64,000 nt of DNA from Eutreptiella sp. 'Long Island Sound 2002' (taxonomy: Eukaryota > Euglenozoa > Euglenophyceae > Eutreptiales > Eutreptiaceae). Location: the NCBI GenBank assembly GCA_964036045.1, contig OZ038381.1, forward strand, positions 65,100,242 through 65,164,241, read 5' to 3'. Of this stretch, positions 55,856-64,000 are shown in pieces; within the stretch, counting starts at the first letter, position 1; each line of letters begins with the position of its first letter. Made by a program: the position numbers and the translations under genes. Below the pieces are notes generated by a model that was given only the letters and a program-made list of their open reading frames with translations, was not told the DNA's origin and did not search any database.

Positions 55856-56165
55856 CAAAAAAAGTGTGCCAACGATTTCTCCTCGGTGAAAAATGCACCT
55901 ACCGTCATGCATATAGTGATGTTACAAAAAAAAAGTGTGCCAAATGTCGCTAGCGGGTAAAAAATGCACCTACGGCTATGCATATGGTGATGTTACCAAA
56001 AAAAGGTGTGTCAAAGATTGCTGTCAGGTAAAAAAAATGCACCTACGGCTAGGCATATGTTCATGTCAAAAAAAAAAGGCGTGCCAAAGATCCCGCTTGG
56101 GTAAAATAAGCACCTATGGCTATGCACAACGTCATGTTCCCAAAAGAGTGTGTGCCAAAGATCGT
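55856..56165. repeat. ~72-bp tandem repeat, 4-5 copies
   Basis: GTGTGCCAA-like starts at 55864, 55935, 56006, 56080 and 56150 (spacing 71, 71, 74, 70). Each copy continues with GGGTAAAAAATGCACC and TACGGCTATGCATA-like words. Single related words recur at about 56698 and 57360. Confidence 0.85.
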
Positions 56166-59021
56166 TCTACAAAGGCTGTATTTGTGTATCTTTTTGTGTG
56201 AGTGTCGATGGGATAGTCTGATTTTCTTGGCTCAAAAAGATGCAGGTGGTGTGTATTTCATTTGTAACACATTTTGCAACCGGTAATGTAACAACGTATG
56301 AAAGAGTATCAAAAATTCTGTTCAAAGAAAAGGCTCCTTTGCTCAAAATGTATCCTATTTTAGTTGGCGCAACGATGCTATCTAGATCTCAAGCGGTCTA
56401 CCGCACGCTCCTTTTGTGAAAGTCTAATTGACTATGGCTCCGAATGCCCTGTGTAGCTTATTACGCTATCAAAAATATGCTTTATGTTGTAGCATCGAAG
56501 GAGTATGGATTGGATGCATTGGATACACTTCTGCTTGGCACATGCATACGTCGAGTTGACCAAAAAACGTTGCCTTGGTATTTCAGGCAGGTATGAGTGC
56601 ATGTTGGCAACACGCAACGTGCAATAAAACAAGCGCGGCAAAGACTGGTTCGCTTTATTTTGTTATCATCGGATTGAATCAACTTGGGGTTTAAAAGGCG
56701 TGCCAAAGATTGCTCTCTTCAAGTATCTGTCGAGGCATGGCACGCATCATAGGCCTTGCCGCTTTGTAGTTCATCTACACAACTTATGAGTGACAATGAC
56801 ACAACTACCGCTAGCGAGCCATGTGAGCAATAACAACTCTAAGAAACAAAGCAAGCACATCGACGGCAAGGACTTCGACGTGTAAGTGGGTGTATGTAGC
56901 AGAGATTCAACAAATGTCTTGGAAAACACTACTTATTTCGCGAAAGTAAAAGACTGTGTCGACAAAACACCAAGGAAAATGTTCCATTTGCAACCATTTC
57001 ACCCAATCTTTCCTCCGTGTCACCTACAGGAGAGCAATGGTCTCGACAAGGCTAGTTTTTTTTTGTCATGAACGCTTCTCACCAAATAAGCTCATCGGTG
57101 ATGTTAAATAAACACCGGCCTAATGCACGGATGTTGCACTTCTACTTGCCAATGAGCACCAATACCCGGGACGAACATGAAGCCGTACCTTTGTCCCGAA
57201 ATCCATCTCTCCCTCTGCCAAGCAGAGATGCATCCAATTCATCCAATTCGTAGTCATTCAATGGTGCGACGTCAAGGAAAACTTGGGCTTGTTTCTAAAC
57301 GGCGAATGAGCTAAAAAGGGCGTAGAAACCGATGATCTATTGGACTTACACCAAAAGAATCGTGCCAAAGCTCGCTCTAGATGTATCTACCCTTTGTGCA
57401 TGTGCAGTATGGTTCCTTTAGAATGGGCCTTGAACGTAGTGTGAATGTGGGCGTGTTTTGCCATAAACTCCCCCTTCCCGCCCCTCTACCAAGGTAGCTA
57501 GGTGCCCACGAAACGTGGAAAATTATTTCCTAGGGTACTAACCTTGGTACACACACAAGACAAAATTTTGTTCTAGCCTGGAACTTCTAGCCTAGATGTT
57601 CGAGCCCGGACTACCTCAATACTAGAACGATACAATGTCCACCAAGAAGTGTCACTTCCTTCATCATTCCGCCGTGCATGCTTGCTATTGCCCATAGTGC
57701 ATTGTGCCATGGTCCCTTCTCTCACGCCTACATATTTCGCATTTCCTTGCAACGAAGAGGTAGTAGCAGGGTGTGAAGTAGGGAGTTCCTATTGGTTGGG
57801 CTTTGCAGACCCCAGGTCAATAGAAACAACCGAAAGCACCCATGGATTACGATAATGATAAACACGCCGGACGTCCACTGTGGTAATTGATACCATAAGC
57901 GGCGCAGTGTATCCCCCCCCCCCGGAAATTGCAGTCCCCACAAATGCCGGAGACCACCACAGCACCAGGCATAGACATGGCATGGAAGCTACATACATAA
58001 TAGTATGACCAGTATGACACACAAACAAACGGAAAACAAAGCGCGCAAATTGTAAACACCTTTACATGCACTGTAGGAGGTCCGTCAGAACTCTGGAATT
58101 GGTGCTGTACTAACTATAGACTGATGTGTCCCCAGATGTGATTCATCAGCACCTACTAACACCTGGACACACAATGCCTGTTCCCCCTTGTAAATCCCGA
58201 GCGAATGAGGAAATATGATGAATCTCTGGTCGACACCAACGAAAACCGGTCATAAATGGCACCAAAAAATGTATCATCGCACAGTGGGCAGTGGCAAAGC
58301 AGTGGCCAACGTACGCATTGTCAGCCGATGGAGAAATAGAAATAGAAATAGAAAAAAAAACTGGCCAGACAGATCAATGAAATTTGGTCATACATGACAG
58401 CGCAAAACGTACCATGGCCCCGCGAATAGTGGCAAACTTATGCCTAGTATACACACTGGAGATGGAAATCGAGGCATACATGGTAAATTCAAAATGACAA
58501 ACACACTCGCCTTAGCTGTGCAGGGCCCAAGAACAGGTAACAAACCATGTCACGACTCAACGGAGGGTACATATTGCATTTGGGGTTTGTAGTGCATGCA
58601 CCGTTGAAAAATTATCGCATAAAAAGAGCATGTGGGGTTCAAAGACACAAACCTGGCACCGTATATTCACCAAAATCGTGATCGAACTCGACAGTTCATA
58701 CACTGTGTCAACGAGGGACATACCAAAAGAAACACTATAGTAAAATGTTGCGTTCTTACAACCAAAATCACAGGGACAACACTACACTGTTGAGATGGAG
58801 GCAACACTATAACCCTCTTGACACTTTACAAATTTGACTAAGAGAGCATGCTGAGGTCTACAGAGCCCAGTAGTACAAAATTCGTCACATTCGGGGGCAA
58901 ATCAATCCAATCTGGAAGCCAAGGCTCTGTAGCATCGCGTTGCTTGTGGGCACTGTATTACGGCCGCGGCCCCGACCTGATCAGTCTGCTCTGTATTCCC
59001 TTGCATTTCCCGCTGAATTGA
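56166..59021. other. No gene recognised
   Basis: AT-rich sequence with short frames only. C11 at 57913-57923 and a GAAATA triplication near 58331-58350 are the only repeats seen. Confidence 0.45.
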
Positions 59022-59189
59022 GCTTGGGGTGTATTATGTGATGGTCCCGACAATGCAGCTGATGTGGTGAACCTAGCAAAGACAAGCGTCCAAAAAGGGG
59101 ACACGGAGGAAGATGTTGATTGGCGGAATGTCATGCACGTGGCAAGCAGGGCCTAGGCGTTGTTCTAGCAGCAGGGCTCCCCTGAGTAG

Positions 59190-59555
59190 GCAGCTGACGC
59201 GGACAGTAGTGAGGAAGAAGTCGAGGAGGTGCCAGATCCGCAATCCCCCAAACCGAAGCGGAAAACCGATAAACAACGGGAGAAGGAGCAGCAGAAGGAT
59301 ACGCGTGAGTTGCGGAAGCAAGAGGAGGCCCGGGTGCAGCAGCGCAAACGAGAGGAAAAGGAGAAGGAGAAAAAGGCCAAAGGGGTCGAGCGAGCAAATC
59401 ACAACGGGAAGAAAGAAGAGGATAAATTGCCAACGGCACCCACTGCGGCATCCCCATCGCAGAACAAAAGTGTAGTCCAAGGCCTCCAGGCTACCCTGCA
59501 ATGTGGTGTTGGGGTTGGCTTATTCAAGAGCAACGGCAAGAGCAACGGCAAGTGA
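59190..59555 (+). CDS. Acidic/basic coiled-coil protein exon
   Basis: Strong coding bias: an acidic S-S-E-E-E-V-E-E segment, then about 55 Lys/Glu/Arg/Gln-rich residues with heptad-like spacing, then a Pro/Ala/Ser linker and a Gly/Asn/Lys tail ending at TGA 59553-59555. A GTGAGT donor overlaps the TGA (from 59552), so the exon may splice onward. Just upstream, TAG GCAGC at 59187 would serve as a 3' splice site. Alternatively the same frame is open from 59022 with protein-like sequence and TAG codons at 59154, 59166 and 59187. Such segments occur in nuclear scaffold and chromatin proteins, but no family is identified. Confidence 0.55.
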   Translation, partial: AADADSSEEEVEEVPDPQSPKPKRKTDKQREKEQQKDTRELRKQEEARVQQRKREEKEKEKKAKGVERANHNGKKEEDKLPTAPTAASPSQNKSVVQGLQATLQCGVGVGLFKSNGKSNGK

Positions 59556-59777
59556 GTGGAGGCCCTACGTACCGCTGAGTCGTGACTGTTGCGGGACCAT
59601 AACGGACATACGACCACTGGCACAAACGGTTTGACTGTGCTAGAGTTGTGGAGGCCTCATGTCAGTGGGCCTGTCCTATGCAGTCCCAAACAGCTCTTCT
59701 GTCCATCAAACAGTGAATGATGGGCCATGTCTATCTCTGTACGTGTTTGTGACTGAATTGTAATGTCATTTTTTCAG

Positions 59778-60648
59778 TTTGCACGGAGTACAGTGAGTCC
59801 ACACTGTGGCCACCACTGCAGGCTCTATTGAAGGCAGGTCTGTGGGTCAGCGATGGAGAAGATGTCGAGGCACAGCGCACACTGCTTCTGAGACCAGTGT
59901 TGAACCCGGCTATTGAGGTGTCTGGTGGCGAGGTGGCAAAGGTCAATATCGGCAAGTGCTCAGAATCTGGAGAAATTTGGGCGTACAATGGATCAGTGAC
60001 CGCTCTGCGCAATGAGATCAAACTGCTGAAGTACAATCTCGTCATCGTCGAAGTCGCCCGCCGAGGAGGATGGATTCGGGGTGCGCAGATTAGTGCTTGC
60101 GCTGTCTCAATGGGTACTTGGCGCCTTTCATGGACACCAGAGGGATTTGGTCGTTGTGGAAGAACATTTCCGTTCGCAATTGGAATATCATACCCAACAG
60201 CTTTGCGCATGGCTGTCTACCATCTGGGACGCCGAGAAGAACCGTATTTGTTCGAGCAGTCAACTCTGTTGTTTGTGGAGACCCATATTCTGCGCCCTGC
60301 CGTGCCGCACTTCCTCACGCATAATTGGTTCACTGAAGGTCCGTGGCTGGGTTTGGCTATCCTATGGTGGTTGGTGAATTTGCTGGAGGCCCCACCGACG
60401 ACCTGGACAACACGCACATGGATATGGCTTCCCTTGCCATGCACCGAAAGTCGCAGAGAATGACTAAACTTCTTCTAGAAACGAGCCACTTCAGTCTTAG
60501 TGCCCGTATGCACAGGAGCCATAGAGGAGAGCACCTTGCAACAGGATCTGGTGATCCACCAAATCACGGTGATCTGGCACAAAGTAAATTTGCAGTCCTT
60601 GAAATCCTGGGCTATGCAGAGCCCAGTAGTCTCAAATTGGTAATATGA
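59778..60648 (+). pseudogene. Hypothetical protein downstream exon(s), frame shifts twice
   Basis: TTTTTTCAG at 59769-59777 is a textbook acceptor. From it a protein-like frame runs to about 60070; it is open to TGA 60461, but the second half loses quality. Another frame is best at about 60020-60240 and a third at about 60240-60648 (with a TAA and a TGA near 60327-60338), ending at TGA 60646-60648. This fits two small indels or short introns. The region lies 222 bases after the coiled-coil exon on the same strand, so it may be the same gene. Family unknown. Confidence 0.4.
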
Positions 60649-61420
60649 CGGCTGGCATCGGTCAATGTGCTTGATTTGGGCTCTGCAGAGCCCAACATGA
60701 CCAAAATGGTGAAATAGGGGGTATCTTGGGGGGGGGAGGGGTCGTTGGATATCATCAGGCAAGGTTGCACCAGTCAATATTAGTGAAGTTTTGAAAGTTC
60801 CAAAACGCACAACATCTCTATAGATCCGGTCAATTTGCATCCCATGGGATCCCGGGCTTTGCAGAGCCCAGTACTCTCAAATTGGCAATATGGCGGCTGA
60901 AATCGGTCAATGTGCTTGATCTGGGCTCTGCACAGCCCAACATGAACAAAATGGTGAATGAGGGGGTGTCTGGGGAGGGGGAGGTCGGACATCATTAGGC
61001 AAGGTTGCACCAGTCAACAGCAGTGAACAGCGGAATATCAAATAGGCATAGCGTCTCTATAGATCCAGTGAATTTGCATCCCATGGGATCCTGGGCTGTG
61101 CAGAGCCCAGTACTCTCCAAGTGGTAATATGATGGCTAAAATTGGTTAATGTGCTGGATCTGGGCTCTGCAGAGCCCACCGTGAACAAAATGGAGAATTA
61201 GGGGTGTCTGGGGGGGGGGGGGGTCCTTGGACATCATCACGCAAGGTTGCAACAGTCAACATCAGTGAAGTTGCGGAAGTTCCAACATGCAAAGCGTCTC
61301 TGTAGATCCAGTCAATCCGCATCCCACGGGATCATGGGCGCGGCACAGCGTAGCAAACTCAAATTGCTTGGTGTCACACTGAAATCGGTCATTACACTTC
61401 ATCTAGGCTCCCTGTCGCAG
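60588..61420. repeat. ~242-bp tandem repeat with GGGCTNTGCAGAGCCC palindromes
   Basis: Copies begin near 60588, 60831, 61071 and (decayed) 61314. Each full copy has two palindromic words: first-position ones at 60609-60624, 60854-60869 and 61093-61108, and second-position perfect palindromes at 60678-60693 and 61162-61177. Each also has a G-run, including G14 at 61210-61223. Confidence 0.88.
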
Positions 61421-62368
61421 CGGCCCATTGAATCGGACTTGCATTACAATGTCTCACAACGAAAGGCAACAGGACACAAGGCAATAGCATACGTCTTGAA
61501 GGGTGGATGCGCTCAACCGGCAAGTCGGCATGACCAAAGGGATACCACCACAATTCCTGAGCGCGGAGCTCCTTGGCCAGCTCTGGGAAGCCTGGCCCTG
61601 TACACTTCGGCGAGGCCAGATAGTTGCATACACGCCACAAATTTTCGGGTTGCATTCCAGCAAAGCATCGCATTGTATAAAGGGCAATCACCTTCTTGCC
61701 TTCAAATAGCCTGCCGAGTGCGTCCGTAAAGGTGGTACCACACGTAAGGGCGCATATGGGCAGCTAGCCTCATTTGCTTGACGATTGTCTCCGTGTTGCC
61801 GGACTTCGCAGTCAGCCTCACCAATCAAGGTGACAACTGTCTTGTTACACCGTGTGCCCTCGGCCGCCAATTGTAGGAAATTGTTCAACAGCCGGGGTAC
61901 ACTGCTCTCACGTCCACTGTGTTGCGCCCTATTGTGCTGTCCAGCCAGATTTCGCTTCATCTCAAAGGATGTATCAAACTTGATGATGCGCACCTCACAA
62001 TTAGACATCTAGGGCTCGACCTCGCCCATCCTTGCAGTCACATCCTTGCAAATTTGATCACACGCCGCAACGCCGTGTTGGCCTCTAATCACCCACAGGG
62101 CTCCCACTGAATAAACCAGCATGGCACATCACACAAGGCAAGCAAAGTAGCCCGTTATGGTGATCGAATTGCGAAGCGGCCTTCCCATACCTTTGTCGTG
62201 CCATACCAGAATCTGCAGTCGGCCATCAGGGGGGTTTGCAAGTAGGTCCTCCTTTACCTCCACTCCGTGGTCCCAATCGATGGGCCGTGATTGGCCATAT
62301 TCCTTAGGAGGCCTTAATTGCCCGGGGGGTGGGGGGGGGGGGGGGGGTGCGAAGTGAGAGCCATTCAT
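61392..62368 (-). pseudogene. Hypothetical protein, broken reading frame
   Basis: One - strand frame from 62368 to about 61760 is protein-like throughout but for TGA 62129-62131 and TAG 62009-62011. It has an N-terminal Pro run, a D-W-D-H-G-V-E-V segment, and charged helices. Near 61765 the sensible reading moves to another frame, which runs to a stop at 61392 with F-T-D-A-L-G-R-L-F-E-G-type and Cys/Trp-containing segments. This looks like one gene of over 300 residues with a frameshift. No family recognised. Transcription opposes the 59-60.6 kb region. Confidence 0.4.
62331..62347. repeat. G17 run
   Basis: Seventeen consecutive G. In the - strand frame above it would encode a proline run. 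Confidence 0.95.
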
Positions 62369-63100
62369 GGGGTGGAAAAAATGGTGAATTACGACCCCCT
62401 AATTGCACACAGCGCACAACGTATGAAATTTCTTGCTCAAATCATGCCCCATATTGTCCAAATGGACCATTTTGCCTGCAATTGAGGACACTGCAAATCA
62501 TGCAAAACAGGCATTCCAATTCAAAGAAATAGCACTCAAGGACAATTTGCATTGTCCACAGAAGGGGTTCTGTTGTGTACAGATGACACACTGTGAAACA
62601 CTACACTAATGTATGGTGAAAGAGACCCCCATTTCAAGGAAATCTCAATGAGACGCAAAATTTCGCCAGATTTGGCAAAATACAGTATATTGAGGTATGA
62701 AATACTGTCAGTGCATTGCCTGCTTGCCATAGTACAAGATTGATACAAAATATCACAGACATACGAATCGAACCATAAGGAACTCTTTATAATCAATCAA
62801 TACACAAAGATGCATCACAGAAATTACCAAATGTTGCCTACAAAAGGCAATTCCACGTGCCAACACCCACAAAGGGTGTGTCAGAATAAGGAGTCAAACA
62901 AAGTCGGACAGAAATTAAAATTCAACATGACTACTCAGAGGATGGTGCTTCTGCAGTCACCATCGTCTCATCATAGCAGTCGACACCAACTCACCGTCGT
63001 CGTTGATGCCCAAAACGCGTTCCTTTTGGACCTTGCTGCTGTGGCTGGGCTGCTGGTGCAGTCCCGGCACTCACCAAATTCGCAAAGTTCTCCAATCCCT
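62369..63100. other. No gene recognised
   Basis: AT-rich sequence with short frames only. Confidence 0.5.
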
Positions 63101-63104
63101 CTGG

Positions 63105-63761
63105 TCACGGTGACTGTCCTCTCGGCTCAAACAGTGGATGTGTATTGCCTTTGTGTGGCCTGACCAATTGTTGACTCTGCTGCTGTGTCAGCTCCTCATC
63201 ATCTTGCGCCGCTGGAGCCTCAACAGAGGGTGACCGAGCCCTTTTTGTAGGCGTTGCTTGGAGCTCGGCACTGCCACCTGCATTGACACCGGAGGGGTTT
63301 CTGGCTGCCCCCTTCTTGGCCTTTGGCTTAGATGCCTTCGGCTTTGGGGTTCCCTTGGGCTTGGCATCCACGACCGGCATACTATTCGTGCAGTCCTGCT
63401 CATCAGGGTCATCACGTACATAAGGCATTCAAGTCCTGTCGACAGGCACACCCTTGTCCAGTTGTGGCAACACAAACTCCCAGTAGATTGGGGCCAGAGA
63501 GTTAGCCTCTCTTAAAGTACCAGTTGTGAGCTCAACAGTTTCTTTGGGTAATTCATCAACCGCAGCTTTGAGGAAACCAAATACAACCGAAATTTCCGAC
63601 TTGAGACAAATGTGAAGCTGAACAGCCGGATTTGGAGAGGAAGACCCCACCAGCACCCAGTTTGTAAGATTCATCGGGAATTTCAGAACCTTCAGCACCC
63701 ATTGAACAGCCTCAGGACACAAGATACTAGGTAATGGGCCTTCACTGAACGTAACGTACAT
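63105..63761 (-). CDS. Hypothetical protein with Lys/Pro/Ala-rich C-terminus, one in-frame TGA
   Basis: An ATG at 63761 opens a globular-looking frame of 110 codons to TGA 63429-63431. The same frame continues with an acidic D-D-P-D-E-Q-D segment and a K-P-K-G-T-P-K-P-K-A-S-K-P-K-A-K-K tail. It then has a T-P-T-K-R-A-R-S-P-S-V motif resembling a nuclear localisation/phosphorylation site and a Gln-rich end, stopping at TGA 63105. The basic tail is clearly coding-like and histone-H1-like in flavour only. The internal TGA may be a lesion or fall in a short intron. The protein is possibly nuclear. Confidence 0.45.
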
Positions 63762-64000
63762 CGGCAGCTAAACAGATGGTGCAAATCGGGCAAAATGGCG
63801 GGAGTGGCGAAATTTCGCTTCGTTTTTCGAATTTGGCTGATTTGGGGTATCAATTCACTGGGGGAAATGCACCTTCCTTGGAATTGGAGTCAACGTGACA
63901 AGTGTCATCACTGATTGCATCATGGTGAAATTCGGACTGCGGCTACCAGTGTTGTACACCATGACACTCACCTGATTCACTCCCTCCTCAGCGAGGTCAG
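63762..64000. other. No gene recognised
   Basis: Upstream side of the - strand frame; could hold its promoter or an earlier exon. Confidence 0.4.

Overview
The window looks like a stretch of a large, repeat-rich eukaryotic nuclear genome, most likely from a protist or alga; I cannot name the species. Evidence: a Ty3/gypsy retrotransposon with a chromodomain, two decayed non-LTR retrotransposons, candidate GT-AG introns, many tandem arrays, long poly(G)/poly(C) runs, and no operon-like gene packing. I see no rRNA, no intact tRNA and no CRISPR array.

Layout. 1-8122: a Ty3/gypsy chromovirus on the + strand, cut by the left edge (gag, protease, RT, RNase H, integrase with GPY/F module, chromodomain). 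It is inactive. A 2.36-kb insertion flanked by a 16-bp direct repeat splits pol, and pol also has three in-frame stops and a 1-base frameshift. About 8.4-9.4 kb probably holds its 3' LTR. 10.65-10.73 kb is a tRNA-like sequence. 11.16-15.72 kb is the 5' half of a non-LTR element on the - strand (long N-terminal region plus APE endonuclease; the RT is missing). 16-27 kb is mostly noncoding with minisatellites and short open frames of unknown function. 28.15-29.3 kb (-) encodes a secreted Gly/Met-rich protein with a clear signal peptide, the most gene-like non-TE locus. 31.7-36.9 kb has several protein-like - strand frames. 37.4-37.85 kb is an array of a TGCATGCA-centred palindrome. 39.5-40.5 kb is the RNase H end of a second non-LTR element. 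41.3-47.2 kb is satellite DNA: a 214-bp repeat, then a ~587-bp repeat whose units each carry a strong hairpin. 50-56 kb holds more diverged tandem repeats and a few open frames. 59.0-60.65 kb (+) is a coding region of unknown function with an acidic/basic coiled-coil segment, running into a 242-bp tandem repeat. 61.4-63.8 kb has two protein-like - strand coding regions with broken frames.

The repeated theme is decay. Recognisable retroelement domains, and several unrecognised protein-like frames, are interrupted by single in-frame stops or 1-base shifts. Deamination of methylated cytosine (CAG to TAG, CGA to TGA) explains this simply. A variant genetic code reading TAA/TAG as glutamine is an alternative for the non-TE frames and is listed as a hypothesis. 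Judging that an unrecognised frame is protein-like is subjective, and most such calls are given low confidence.
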